This document shows, piece by piece, positions 43,946-52,802 of a stretch of 64,000 nt of DNA. A model generated the notes under the pieces. That model did no database searches and had not been told where the DNA came from. It saw only the letters and a list, made by a program, of their open reading frames with translations. Each line of letters opens with the position of its first letter. Position 1 is the stretch's first letter. The stretch comes from Pseudomonas marginalis (lineage in GTDB: Bacteria > Pseudomonadota > Gammaproteobacteria > Pseudomonadales > Pseudomonadaceae). Made by a program: the position numbers and the translations under genes. The stretch lies in assembly GCF_900105325.1 (NCBI RefSeq), contig NZ_FNSU01000004.1, positions 310,001 through 374,000 of the forward strand. Direction: 5' to 3'.

Positions 43946-44323
43946 CTAGAGCATCAGCCGCACGACCGACTCGCTCGGATCGCGGGTTTTGCCGGCTGCC
44001 TTGAGCTCGGCAAGATAATCGGCCCACAACGCGTCCTGACGCACGGCCAATTGGTAGAGGTAGTCCCAGGTGAACAGTCCGCTGTCATGGCCATCGTCGA
44101 AGGTCAATTTCAGTGCGTACTGGCCGGCCGGTTCGATCTTGGTCAGGCGCACGTTGAGCTTGCCGAATTGCAGGATGGGTTTGCCGTGGCCCTGGACCTC
44201 GGCGGAAGGCGAATGCACCCGCAGCAGTTCGGCGGGCAACTGGTAGACCTCGCCGGGCCCATAGGTGAGGCCGAGGGTGTTGGAGGTTTTGTGCAAATTA
44301 ACAGCGGTGGGGAATTTCGGCAT
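43946..44323 (-). CDS. DUF971-domain protein
   Basis: A 125-residue protein of the DUF971 family (the N-terminal domain of gamma-butyrobetaine hydroxylase). Characteristic segments are LGLTYGPGEVYQLPAELLRVHSPSAEVQGHG and ALKLTFDDGHDSGLFTWDYLYQLA. The conserved Cys residues of longer members are not obvious. It follows hslU after 79 bases, filled by a repeat. Linkage to hslVU is common in proteobacteria, but the function is unclear. The start is the ATG at 44323. Confidence 0.85.
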   Translation of the reverse strand: MPKFPTAVNLHKTSNTLGLTYGPGEVYQLPAELLRVHSPSAEVQGHGKPILQFGKLNVRLTKIEPAGQYALKLTFDDGHDSGLFTWDYLYQLAVRQDALWADYLAELKAAGKTRDPSESVVRLML

Positions 44324-44340
44324 TGGGGACACCTTGGGCT

Positions 44341-44402
44341 GCAAGCTACAAGCTGCGAGTTGAATGTGCTCAACTTGCGGCTTGTAGCTTACAGCTTGCG
44401 GC
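44341..44402. repeat. Inverted repeat of the AAGCTACAAGC type after hslU
   Basis: Arm 44343-44362 pairs with arm 44371-44390 at 18 of 20 positions around an 8-base loop. The same words occur again in the next 15 bases. A related element is found at 54129. It could act as a terminator-like hairpin. Confidence 0.7.
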
Positions 44403-45740
44403 TTACAGAATGTACCGTGACAAGTCCTCGTTCTGCGCCAATTCACCCAGGTGGCTGTTGACGTAGTCGGCGTCGATCTTGATCGCTACGCCATTCTGCG
44501 CCCCGGCCATGTCGCCGGCGCTGAAGGACACTTCCTCAAGCAGGCGCTCAAGCAAGGTGTGCAGGCGGCGCGCACCGATGTTCTCGGTCTTCTCGTTGAC
44601 CTGCCAGGCAATCTCCGCCAGGCGCTTGATGCCGTCCGGCAGGAACTCGATGCCCAGCCCTTCGGTTTTCAGCAGCTCACGGTACTGCTCGGTGAGCGAC
44701 GCATGGGGTTCGCTGAGGATGCGCTCGAAGTCGCCGGGGGTCAGCGCCTTGAGCTCTACGCGAATCGGCAGGCGGCCTTGCAGCTCGGGCACCAGGTCGC
44801 TTGGCTTGCTCAGGTGGAACGCACCCGAAGCGATAAACAGGATGTGGTCGGTCTTGACCATGCCCAGCTTGGTATTGACGGTGCAGCCTTCGATCAGCGG
44901 CAGCAGGTCGCGCTGCACACCTTCGCGGGATACATCGACGCCGCCGGAGTTGCCGCGCTTGGCGACCTTGTCGATCTCGTCGATAAACACGATGCCATGC
45001 TGCTCAACGGCTTCCAGGGCCTTGGCCTTGAGCTCTTCGTCGTTGACCAGGCGTCCGGCTTCTTCATCGCGCACCAGCTTCAGCGCGTCCTTGACCTTGA
45101 GCTTGCGGCTTTTCTTCTTGCCCTTGCCCATGTTGGCGAACAGGTTCTGCAACTGGCTGGTCATTTCTTCCATGCCAGGCGGTGCGGAAATGTCGACGCC
45201 AGAGACTTCAGCGACTTCGATCTCGATTTCCTTGTCATCCAGCTGGCCTTCACGCAGGCGCTTGCGGAACAGCTGGCGGGTGTTGGAATCCGAGGCCGGT
45301 GCGGCGTCTTCGTTGAAGCCCATGCGCGCCGGTGGCAGCAGGGCGTCGAGGATGCGTTCTTCGGCGGCGTCTTCGGCGCGGTGGCTGACCTTGGTCATTT
45401 CCTGCTCGCGCAGCAGCTTCAGGGCAGCGTCGGCCAGATCACGAATGATCGACTCGACATCGCGGCCCACATAGCCGACTTCGGTGAACTTGGTCGCTTC
45501 GACCTTGATGAACGGCGCGTTGGCCAGCTTGGCCAGGCGTCGCGCGATCTCGGTTTTACCGACGCCGGTCGGGCCGATCATCAGGATGTTCTTCGGTGTT
45601 ACTTCAACGCGCAATTCTTCGGGCAGTTGCATCCGGCGCCAGCGGTTACGCAGCGCGATGGCAACCGCGCGCTTGGCATCGTCCTGGCCGATGATATGGC
45701 GATTGAGTTCATGGACGATTTCGCGGGGAGTCATGGACAT
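44403..45740 (-). CDS. hslU: ATP-dependent protease ATPase subunit HslU
   Basis: AAA+ unfoldase feeding substrates to HslV. It has 445 residues. Walker A is GPTGVGKTE near 60, the pore motif GYVGRD near 90, Walker B GIVFIDEIDKVAKR near 255, with sensor-2 region GARRLHTLLERLLEE. The ATG at 45740 (MSMTPREIVHELN) is used; the six codons before it in frame are not part of family N-termini. It starts 37 bases after hslV. Confidence 0.97.
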   Translation of the reverse strand: MSMTPREIVHELNRHIIGQDDAKRAVAIALRNRWRRMQLPEELRVEVTPKNILMIGPTGVGKTEIARRLAKLANAPFIKVEATKFTEVGYVGRDVESIIRDLADAALKLLREQEMTKVSHRAEDAAEERILDALLPPARMGFNEDAAPASDSNTRQLFRKRLREGQLDDKEIEIEVAEVSGVDISAPPGMEEMTSQLQNLFANMGKGKKKSRKLKVKDALKLVRDEEAGRLVNDEELKAKALEAVEQHGIVFIDEIDKVAKRGNSGGVDVSREGVQRDLLPLIEGCTVNTKLGMVKTDHILFIASGAFHLSKPSDLVPELQGRLPIRVELKALTPGDFERILSEPHASLTEQYRELLKTEGLGIEFLPDGIKRLAEIAWQVNEKTENIGARRLHTLLERLLEEVSFSAGDMAGAQNGVAIKIDADYVNSHLGELAQNEDLSRYIL

Positions 45741-45777
45741 AGTGTTTGGCGGCCTCAAGCGGGAATAAGCCTACGGC

Positions 45778-46308
45778 TTACTCGGCGAGGTCCTGCTCCT
45801 CAATGGTGAAGTTGTGGTTGGTGAACACGCAGATGTCGCCGGCGATGCCCAGGGCAGTCTCGACGATTTCGCGGGCCGACAGGTCGGTTTTCTTCAACAG
45901 TGCGCTGGCTGCGGCTTGTGCATAACCACCGCCGGAGCCCATGGCGATCAGGCCATGTTCAGGCTCAACCACATCGCCGTTACCGGTGATGATCAGGGAC
46001 GCATCTTTGTTGGCGACGGCCAGCATGGCTTCCAGGCGGCTGAGGGAGCGGTCGGTGCGCCATTCCTTGGCGAGTTCGACCGCGGCGCGTACGAGGTGGC
46101 CCTGGTGTTTTTCCAGCTGGCCTTCGAAACGCTCGAAGAGGGTGAAGGCGTCGGCGGTGGCACCGGCAAACCCGGCGAGGACCTGGCCGTGGTACAGGCG
46201 ACGGACTTTCTTGGCGTTGCCTTTCATCACGGTATTGCCCAGGGAAACCTGGCCGTCGCCGCCCATGACGACTTTGCCGTGGCGACGTACTGAAACGATG
46301 GTGGTCAA
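45778..46308 (-). CDS. hslV: ATP-dependent protease proteolytic subunit HslV
   Basis: Peptidase of the HslUV protease, with an N-terminal Thr nucleophile. It has 176 residues when started at TTG 46308, which gives (M)TTIVSVRRHGKVVMGGDGQVS. That puts Thr directly after the initiator, as needed for autocatalytic exposure. An in-frame ATG at 46323 would add five residues before the Thr and has no family support; GGAGA lies 8 bases before the TTG. GSGGGY and the C-terminal NFTIEEQDLAE are typical. Confidence 0.96.
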   Translation of the reverse strand: MTTIVSVRRHGKVVMGGDGQVSLGNTVMKGNAKKVRRLYHGQVLAGFAGATADAFTLFERFEGQLEKHQGHLVRAAVELAKEWRTDRSLSRLEAMLAVANKDASLIITGNGDVVEPEHGLIAMGSGGGYAQAAASALLKKTDLSAREIVETALGIAGDICVFTNHNFTIEEQDLAE

Positions 46309-46449
46309 GGGGAGAGTCTCCACGCAGCGGGGCGAAAATGCCCTGATGGAAACTCATATGGGGGTGGCGGGGGGGATTTCAACCGTGGGGGTTTAAGGCG
46401 GACGAGTGGTGTTTATCGGTCTGACACACATTTCAGGGCGCTGCAAAAC

Positions 46450-46547
46450 CAAATGTGGGAGGGGGCTTGCTCCCGATGGCGGTAGATCAGTCAATATTTT
46501 CGGTGACTGATACACCGCTATCGGGGGCAAGCCCCCTCCCACATTTT
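46450..46547. repeat. REPIN of the GTGGGAGGGGGCTTGC class
   Basis: AATGTGGGAGGGGGCTTGC at the left is mirrored by GCAAGCCCCCTCCCACATTT at the right. The spacer carries a second pairing (CGGTAGATCAGTCA / TGACTGATACACCG). It fills most of the 258-base gap between the SPOR gene and hslV. Confidence 0.9.
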
Positions 46548-46566
46548 GATCGGTGTTGAGTTTGAA

Positions 46567-47268
46567 TCAGCGGCTCTGGCGCTGTTGTAACAACAGGTTG
46601 CTAAACCCGGCGCCGGCCAATTGCTTCTGCGCCACGGTCAGCTGTTCGCGGTTGCTGAACGGCCCCACCAGCACGCGATACCAGGTTGCGTCCTTCACCG
46701 TGCCGGACTCCACCGTCACCGTCTGGCCCAGCAGAATGATCTGCGCACGCACACGATCCGCATCCGCCTGCTTCGGGAACGAGCCCGCCTGCAGGAAGAA
46801 CTTGGTCACCGGCGCGGCCTTGGTTTCGGCAACCGGTGGTGCTGGCGGCGGAGTAATCCCGGCCAACGCCGCCTGGGCCCGCGCCGTGTCGATTTTCGCC
46901 GCTTCCGCAGGGGTTACCGGGGTGGTCGGCACTTGCGGCGTCGGCAGGGTTTTCTCCGGCACGGCGTCAGGCGGCACGATGACTTCCGATTCCGGCAGCA
47001 GCGTATAGAAATCGTACTTCGGCTTTACCGGTGCCGTCGGGCTCGGCGCAGTCTTGTTGGCTTCAGCCATTTTCGTGGCCTTCTGCTGTTCCTGCTTGAC
47101 CCGTTTGACGTCATCGCCCTGGCCTGGGTCCAGCTTCATCAGGAACACAATGAACGCGCCGACCGTAAGGCCGATCGCCATCCACAACCAACCCGGGATC
47201 GGCTTCTTCGCCGGGGCCTGGTAGCGGCTGGCGCCGCGCTTGGGTGCAGGTTTTTTCTTGGCAGCCAA
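46567..47268 (-). CDS. SPOR-domain membrane protein (FtsN-like)
   Basis: A 233-residue bitopic inner-membrane protein. A short basic cytosolic tail (MAAKKKPAPKRGASRYQAPAKK) precedes one TM at about 26-45 and a Pro/Ala/Lys-rich periplasmic linker. The C-terminal SPOR domain (about 155-230, FFLQAGSFPKQADADRVRAQIILLGQTVTVE...YRVLVGPFSNREQ) binds denuded septal peptidoglycan. It lies between argS and hslVU, where FtsN-like proteins are found in relatives. It lacks the N-terminal TM-proximal FtsA-binding features I could name with certainty. Confidence 0.85.
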   Translation of the reverse strand: MAAKKKPAPKRGASRYQAPAKKPIPGWLWMAIGLTVGAFIVFLMKLDPGQGDDVKRVKQEQQKATKMAEANKTAPSPTAPVKPKYDFYTLLPESEVIVPPDAVPEKTLPTPQVPTTPVTPAEAAKIDTARAQAALAGITPPPAPPVAETKAAPVTKFFLQAGSFPKQADADRVRAQIILLGQTVTVESGTVKDATWYRVLVGPFSNREQLTVAQKQLAGAGFSNLLLQQRQSR

Positions 47269-47269
47269 C

Positions 47270-49006
47270 TTACATACGCTCCAGAGTTTCCAGGCCCAAC
47301 AGTTCCAGGCCTTGCTTGAGGGTCCGTCCAGCCAGTGCGGCGAGGCGCAGGCGACTTTGCTTCTGGGCTTCGTCGTCGGCGGTGAGGATCGGGCAGTTCT
47401 CGTAGAAGCTGGAGAACAACCCGGCGACTTCGTACAGGTAGGTGCACAGGATATGCGGCGTGCCTTTCTCGCCGACGCTGTTCAGCACTTCGCCGAACTG
47501 CGCGAGCTTGGCGGCCAGCTCCTGTTCATGGGGCGCGTCCAGCACGATCCGGCCTTCGACTTCGCTGAAGTCCTTGCCCAGCTTTCGGAACACACCGGCC
47601 ACGCGGGTGTAGGCGTACAGCAGGTACGGCGCGGTGTTGCCCTCGAAGTTGAGCATCAGTTCGAAGTTGAAGCTGTAGTCGCTGGTGCGGTGCTTGGACA
47701 GGTCGGCGTATTTCACCGCGCCAATACCCACCACGCGGGCAATATTGCGCAGGTCGGCCTCCGCCAACTCCGGGTTCTTTTCCTTCACCAGGTTGTAGGC
47801 GCGGTCCTGGGCTTCGTTGAGCAGGTCGATCAGCTTGACGGTGCCGCCGTCGCGGGTCTTGAACGGGCGGCCATCGGCGCCGTTCATGGTGCCGAAGCCC
47901 ATGTGCTCCATGTGCATCGGATGGGTGACGAAACCGGCGCGACGTGCCACTTCGAACACCTGTTGGAAGTGCAGGGCCTGGCGCTGGTCGACGAAATACA
48001 GCGCACGGTCGGCCTTGAGCACGCCACTACGGTAGCGCACGGCCGCGAGGTCGGTGGTGGCGTAGAGGTAGCCGCCATCGGCCTTGACGATGATCACCGG
48101 CAGCGGCTCGCCGTCGGCGGTCTTGAATTCTTCGAGGAACACGCACTGCGCGCCGTTGCTCTCCACCAACAGGCCCTTGGCCTTGAGGTCGTTGACCACG
48201 TTGATCAGGTCGTCGTTGTAGGCGCTTTCGCCCATTACATCGGCCATGGTCAGCTTGACGTTGAGCAGTTCGTAGATTTCCTGGCAGTGGGACAGCGAGA
48301 TCTCGCGGAAGCGGCCCCACAGTTCCAGGCATTCCTTGTCGCCGGCTTGCAGCTTGACCACCAGGCCGCGCGCGCGGTCGGCGAACTCTTCGGATTCGTC
48401 GAAACGCTTCTTGGCGGCGCGGTAGAAGTTCTCCAGGTCCGACAGCTCGTTGCTGGTGATCGGGTTTTCCTGCAGGTAGGCCATCAGCATGCCGAACTGG
48501 GTGCCCCAGTCGCCCACGTGGTTCTGGCGGATCACGGTGTCGCCGAGAAACTCCAGTACCCGGGCCACGCCGTCGCCGATGATGGTCGAGCGCAGGTGAC
48601 CGACATGCATCTCCTTGGCCAGGTTGGGTGCCGACAGGTCGATGGCCACGCGCTGAGCCGGGCCGGCCTTGCGTACGCCGATCCTGGCGTCGGCCAGTGC
48701 CGCATCCAGGCGTGAAGCCAGGGCCTGGGTGTTCTGGAAGAAGTTGATAAAGCCCGGGCCGGCGATTTCGGCCTTGGTAACGCTCTCGTCGGCAGGCAGC
48801 GCGGCGATGATTTTTTCCGCCAGGTCGCGCGGTTTCATGCCGGCCGGCTTGGACAGCATCATCGCGATGTTGCTGGCGAAGTCGCCGTGGGTCTTGTCGC
48901 GGGTGTTTTCCACCTGGATCGCCGGCGTCAGGCCTTCAGGCAACACACCTTCGTTGACGAGTTGGGTGAGGGCTTGTTGGATCAGCTGGCGAATGGTGTC
49001 TTTCAT
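47270..49006 (-). CDS. argS: Arginyl-tRNA synthetase
   Basis: Class I synthetase charging tRNA-Arg; 578 residues. The HIGH-like motif is SAPNLAKEMHVGHLRSTIIGD near 125-145. The N-terminal Add1 domain (about 1-110) and the C-terminal anticodon domain (YAYTRVAGVFRKLG and the end TLKQGLELLGLETLERM) are complete. The start is the ATG at 49006; the open frame upstream is not supported. It begins one base after the SPOR gene's start region on the same strand, with a one-base gap at 47269. Confidence 0.96.
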   Translation of the reverse strand: MKDTIRQLIQQALTQLVNEGVLPEGLTPAIQVENTRDKTHGDFASNIAMMLSKPAGMKPRDLAEKIIAALPADESVTKAEIAGPGFINFFQNTQALASRLDAALADARIGVRKAGPAQRVAIDLSAPNLAKEMHVGHLRSTIIGDGVARVLEFLGDTVIRQNHVGDWGTQFGMLMAYLQENPITSNELSDLENFYRAAKKRFDESEEFADRARGLVVKLQAGDKECLELWGRFREISLSHCQEIYELLNVKLTMADVMGESAYNDDLINVVNDLKAKGLLVESNGAQCVFLEEFKTADGEPLPVIIVKADGGYLYATTDLAAVRYRSGVLKADRALYFVDQRQALHFQQVFEVARRAGFVTHPMHMEHMGFGTMNGADGRPFKTRDGGTVKLIDLLNEAQDRAYNLVKEKNPELAEADLRNIARVVGIGAVKYADLSKHRTSDYSFNFELMLNFEGNTAPYLLYAYTRVAGVFRKLGKDFSEVEGRIVLDAPHEQELAAKLAQFGEVLNSVGEKGTPHILCTYLYEVAGLFSSFYENCPILTADDEAQKQSRLRLAALAGRTLKQGLELLGLETLERM

Positions 49007-49116
49007 GGTGTTCTCTTTCGACCGCAAGCGGCGGCGCGCGATGCGCAGGTGGAAAAACTGGGCATTATCCGTGGCGAGGGCGGGCTTGCCAACCTTCGCG
49101 GGACCTATGGCCAGGC

Positions 49117-51336
49117 TTAATACAAATCTACCGGGTCTACATCCAACGACCATCGCACCTGGCGGCCACTGGGCATTTGCTCCAGCGCAAGTAACCAGCT
49201 ACTTAATAGCCGATGCAACGGTGCGCGGGACGTGGCCTGCAAGAGTAGCTGGGCACGATAACGCCCGGCACGACGCTCCATGGGCGCGGGTACCGGTCCG
49301 AGCAGTTCGATGCCGCTCAGCCCCAGCTCGCCGAGCAAGCGTTCGGCGGCGCTGCAGGCTTCATCCAGAAAACCCTCGGCCTGCCCTGGTTTATGGGCTT
49401 CGGCGCGCAACAGCGCCAGGTGCGCAAAGGGCGGCAGGCCGGCGGAGCGACGTTCGCTCAGCGCCTGTTCGGCGAAGGCAAAGTAGCCTTGTTCGGTCAG
49501 TTGAATCAGCAGCGGATGGTCGGCCAGGTGGGTCTGGATAATCACCTTGCCCGGCTCTTCGGCACGCCCGGCGCGGCCGGCGACCTGCACGATCAACTGC
49601 GCCATGCGCTCGCTGGCGCGGAAGTCGCCGGAGAACAGGCCGCCGTCGGCATCCAGGATCGACACCAGGGTCACCCGTGGGAAGTGGTGCCCTTTGGCGA
49701 GCATCTGTGTACCCACGAGGATGCACGGCTGGCCCTTCTGGATGGTGGCGAACAGTTGGTTCATCGCGTCCTTGCGCGAGGTGCTGTCGCGGTCGACCCG
49801 CAAAACCGGGTAGTCCGGGAACAGAATCCCCAGGCGCTCCTCGGCGCGCTCGGTGCCTGCACCCACCGGGCGCAGGTCGACCTTGCCGCACTGCGGGCAA
49901 TGGCGCGGTACACGTTCCACATGGCCGCAATGGTGGCAACGTAGTTCGCCATGGCGCTGGTGCACGGTCATGCGCGCATCGCAACGCTCGCACTCGGACA
50001 TCCAGCCGCAGTCATGGCACAGCAGCGTCGGTGCAAAGCCTCGGCGGTTGAGAAACACCAAGACCTGCTGGCCGGCCGCCAGGGTCTGGCCGATGGCTTG
50101 TTGCATCGGCCCGGAAATGCCGCTGTCCAGCGGCCGGCTTTTTACGTCCAGGCGCAGGAAACGGGGTTGCTTGGCGCCGCCGGCGCGCTCGTTCAGGCGC
50201 AGCAGCCCGTAACGACCGGTGTAGGCATTGTGCAGGCTTTCCAGGGAGGGTGTGGCCGAGCCCAGCACAATCGGGATGTCTTCCTGGCGTGCGCGCACCA
50301 GCGCCAGGTCGCGGGCGTGGTAGCGCAGGCCTTCCTGTTGCTTATAGGAGCCGTCGTGTTCCTCGTCGATGATGATCAGCCCGGGGTTTTTCATCGGCGT
50401 GAACAGCGCCGAGCGGGTGCCGATAATAATGTCGGCTTCGCCATCCCGCGCCGCCAGCCACGACTCCAGGCGCTCACGGTCATTGACCGCCGAGTGCACC
50501 AGGGCGATGCGCGCATTGAAACGCTGTTCGAAGCGCGCCAGGGTCTGCGGGCCCAGGTTGATCTCGGGGATCAGCACCAGTGCCTGTTTGCCGGCCTGCA
50601 GGGTTTCGCGGATCAGCTGCAAATAGACTTCGGTCTTGCCGCTGCCGGTGACGCCCGCCAGCAGGAACGCATGGAAGCTGTCGAAACCTGCGCGAATCGC
50701 TTCATAGGCGGCGCGTTGTTCAGGGTTCAGCGGCAGTTCGGGCTGGGCCAGCCAGTGTTCGTGGCGCGGGTCGGGGGCGTGCCTGCGGATTTCCACCTGC
50801 ACCAAGCCCTTGGCCAGCAACAGGTCGAGGCTGTCCTTGCTCAGCATCAGCTTGCTCAATAGCTGATGGGCGACGCCATGGGGGTGCTGGGCCAGGGTTG
50901 CCAGGGCTTCACGCTGGCGCGGGGCGCGGGCGATGCGTGGGTCGTCGAGGCGTGCGCCGGGCACCGTCGACCAGAAGCGTTCCTGGCGCGTTTCGGCCAG
51001 TTCACCCTGGCGCAACAGCACCGGCAGTGCCCAGCTCAACGTGTCACCGAGGCTGTGCTGGTAATACTGGGCGGTCCACAGGCACAGCTTGAACAGCGCG
51101 GGCGGCAACGGCGGCGTGGCATCGAGCATGGCGATGGCCGGCTTGAGCTTCTCGGCCGGCACTTCACTGTGGTCGGCGACTTCCACCAGGATGCCGATCA
51201 TCTCTCGACGGCCAAACGGCACGCGCACGCGCATGCCCGGCTGCAACTGCGCACGCAGCACACCGGCCGGGGCCCGGTAGTCGAACAGGCGGCGCAGGGG
51301 CGAGGGCAGGGCTAGGCGCAAAATGGCGTCGGGCAC
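49117..51336 (-). CDS. priA: Primosomal replication helicase PriA
   Basis: A 739-residue superfamily-2 helicase that restarts stalled replication forks. Walker A is GVTGSGKTEVY near 220, the DEAH-like box is IIIDEEHDGSYKQQ near 315, and a zinc-binding region (CHDCGWMSECERCDARMTVHQRHGELRCHHCGHVERVPRHCPQCG) is near 435-480 with eight Cys. The start is read as GTG at 51336 (PDAILRLALPSPLRRLFDY). Divergent from rpmE. Confidence 0.96.
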   Translation of the reverse strand: MPDAILRLALPSPLRRLFDYRAPAGVLRAQLQPGMRVRVPFGRREMIGILVEVADHSEVPAEKLKPAIAMLDATPPLPPALFKLCLWTAQYYQHSLGDTLSWALPVLLRQGELAETRQERFWSTVPGARLDDPRIARAPRQREALATLAQHPHGVAHQLLSKLMLSKDSLDLLLAKGLVQVEIRRHAPDPRHEHWLAQPELPLNPEQRAAYEAIRAGFDSFHAFLLAGVTGSGKTEVYLQLIRETLQAGKQALVLIPEINLGPQTLARFEQRFNARIALVHSAVNDRERLESWLAARDGEADIIIGTRSALFTPMKNPGLIIIDEEHDGSYKQQEGLRYHARDLALVRARQEDIPIVLGSATPSLESLHNAYTGRYGLLRLNERAGGAKQPRFLRLDVKSRPLDSGISGPMQQAIGQTLAAGQQVLVFLNRRGFAPTLLCHDCGWMSECERCDARMTVHQRHGELRCHHCGHVERVPRHCPQCGKVDLRPVGAGTERAEERLGILFPDYPVLRVDRDSTSRKDAMNQLFATIQKGQPCILVGTQMLAKGHHFPRVTLVSILDADGGLFSGDFRASERMAQLIVQVAGRAGRAEEPGKVIIQTHLADHPLLIQLTEQGYFAFAEQALSERRSAGLPPFAHLALLRAEAHKPGQAEGFLDEACSAAERLLGELGLSGIELLGPVPAPMERRAGRYRAQLLLQATSRAPLHRLLSSWLLALEQMPSGRQVRWSLDVDPVDLY

Positions 51337-51468
51337 GCGAGAGGTCTCATCTATAAAGGCAGGCGGTGGCGCAGGGGCGGGAGCCTAGCAGACCGGGGGA
51401 GGCTTGGGGTAGCCGCCAGTTTTCTGATGAAAGGTGCTTTTATGTTGACACGCGATGGGTGTCGCCGC

Positions 51469-51496
51469 TTGCGCGTTTAAAAAGGTCTGGTAGAAT
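51469..51496 (+). promoter_or_regulatory. Predicted sigma-70 promoter for rpmE
   Basis: TTGCGC at 51469-51474, a 16-base spacer and TAGAAT at 51491-51496, about 70 bases before rpmE. A perfect TTGACA at 51445-51450 has no -10 at the right distance and was not used. Confidence 0.55.
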
Positions 51497-51566
51497 CCGC
51501 GGCCTAATTACGTGCGGTATTCGACAATAGTGTCGAGTGGCGGCACGCTAGCCCGAGGAAGTCACC

Positions 51567-51800
51567 ATGAAAGCCGATATCCATCCAGCGTACGAAACCA
51601 TCGAAGTGACCTGCAGCTGCGGCAACAAGTTCGAAACTCGCTCGAACCTGTGCAAGCCACTGGGTACTGACGTATGCAACGAGTGCCACCCGTTCTACAC
51701 CGGTAAGCAGAAAACTCTGGACACCGGCGGCCGTGTACAGCGCTTCGCAGATCGCTTTGGTGCTTTCGGCAAGAAGCCTGCTGCTACTCCAGCAGAGTAA
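51567..51800 (+). CDS. rpmE: Ribosomal protein L31 (zinc-binding form)
   Basis: A 77-residue large-subunit ribosomal protein. It has the zinc-type (C+) Cys set: CSCGNKF (Cys 16 and 18) and CNECHPFYTG (Cys 37 and 40). It starts MKADIHPAYETIEVTC after GAGGAAG. Paralogues without these Cys usually replace it under zinc shortage, so this one is the zinc-replete form. A terminator-like hairpin follows at 51836. Confidence 0.97.
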   Translation: MKADIHPAYETIEVTCSCGNKFETRSNLCKPLGTDVCNECHPFYTGKQKTLDTGGRVQRFADRFGAFGKKPAATPAE

Positions 51801-51814
51801 GGCTCAAAAGCCTT

Positions 51815-52621
51815 ATGGGCTTTTGCCAGCTGTTGAAAAAGGCGTCCCTTGCGGGCGCCTTTTTTGTGCCTGTAATTTGGGTGACGGCCGTGCAGGCCGA
51901 GGTATTCTGCCCGGCGCCGACGGCCCTGGCCCGCGTGGAAGTGCAGCGGGTGGTGGATGGCGACACGGTGCGCCTCAAGGATGGCCGCAGTGTGCGGATG
52001 ATCGGTATCAATGCCCCGGAAACAGGCAAGAAGGGGCGCGCCGACGAGCCTTTCGCGGTCGCCGCGCGTCAACGCCTGCAGGCATTGGTGGGTGCCAGCG
52101 GTGGTCGTGTCGGCCTGGTGCCGGGGCGTGAGCGCAAGGATCATTACGGTCGCACCCTGGCCCACCTCTATGGTGCCGACGGCGAGAACCTGGAGGCGCG
52201 ACTGTTGGCCGAGGGCCTGGGGTTCCAGGTTGGCGTGGCGCCGAATGTCGATCTCGTCGCCTGTCAGCAGGCGGCTGAAAACAGCGCCCGTAGCGCGCGC
52301 CTGGGCCTGTGGCGCCAATCGCCGGTACAGTCTGTGGCGCAGCTCAAGCGCTCCGGGTTTGCCGTGGTCAGTGGCCGGGTCAGCCAGGTAAAGCGCAATC
52401 GCGGCGGTATCTGGATTGAAATGCAGGGATCATTGGTATTACGTGTCTCGCCTGCTCTGGTCAGTCAATTCGACGCTGTCGGGCTCAATGGTCTGCAAGG
52501 CCGCACTGTTGAGGCGCGGGGCTGGGTACAGGATCGCTCGCGACGTGGCGGGCTGAAAAAAGGTCAGGCGCGCTGGCTTCTGCCGTTGACCGATCCAAGC
52601 ATGCTCAAATCGACGCACTGA
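51815..52621 (+). CDS. Secreted thermonuclease-like (SNase) protein
   Basis: A 268-residue probable nuclease with a signal peptide (about 1-28, ends AVQA). The SNase fold covers about 38-165. It has VEVQRVVDGDTVRLKDGRSVRMIGINAPETG (Asp ligands and Arg of the active site), RERKDHYGRTLAHLYGADGENLEARLLAEGLGF (second Arg and Glu) and ARSARLGLW. The C-terminal 100 residues look like an OB-type beta domain. The start codon overlaps the rpmE terminator region: the signal-peptide codons around 51836-51865 contain that hairpin. An alternative start at a GTG near 51883 would lack the signal peptide. Confidence 0.82.
   Translation: MGFCQLLKKASLAGAFFVPVIWVTAVQAEVFCPAPTALARVEVQRVVDGDTVRLKDGRSVRMIGINAPETGKKGRADEPFAVAARQRLQALVGASGGRVGLVPGRERKDHYGRTLAHLYGADGENLEARLLAEGLGFQVGVAPNVDLVACQQAAENSARSARLGLWRQSPVQSVAQLKRSGFAVVSGRVSQVKRNRGGIWIEMQGSLVLRVSPALVSQFDAVGLNGLQGRTVEARGWVQDRSRRGGLKKGQARWLLPLTDPSMLKSTH
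51836..51865 (+). terminator. Terminator-like hairpin after rpmE, inside the nuclease signal-peptide codons
   Basis: An A run precedes GGCGTCCC (51841-51848), which pairs with GGGCGCC (about 51853-51859), followed by six T to 51865. It is a textbook factor-independent terminator 36 bases after the rpmE stop. It falls within codons 8-17 of the next gene. Confidence 0.75.
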
Positions 52622-52802
52622 GAAAAAATTGTAGACATTTTTTAATTCGATTGTGAACAGTTGAGCCCTTGTATCCCGTGGCTCTTGGCCGAAAGTCTTA
52701 GTGCAGGGCCCTTGACACCTGTGACTGCCCAGTCTTGTAGGGACTTTACGACACGAGTATCCTCGGCGGTCCGTCGACCAACAGTAAAAGCGGAATGCCG
52801 AT

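Noticed and set aside
46309..46323. ATG start for hslV five codons upstream
   Set aside because: It would bury the catalytic Thr behind five residues with no known processing, and the TTG has a well-spaced ribosome site.
51445..51450. Perfect TTGACA as the rpmE -35 box
   Set aside because: No reasonable -10 lies 16-18 bases downstream; the TAGAAT is 40 bases away.
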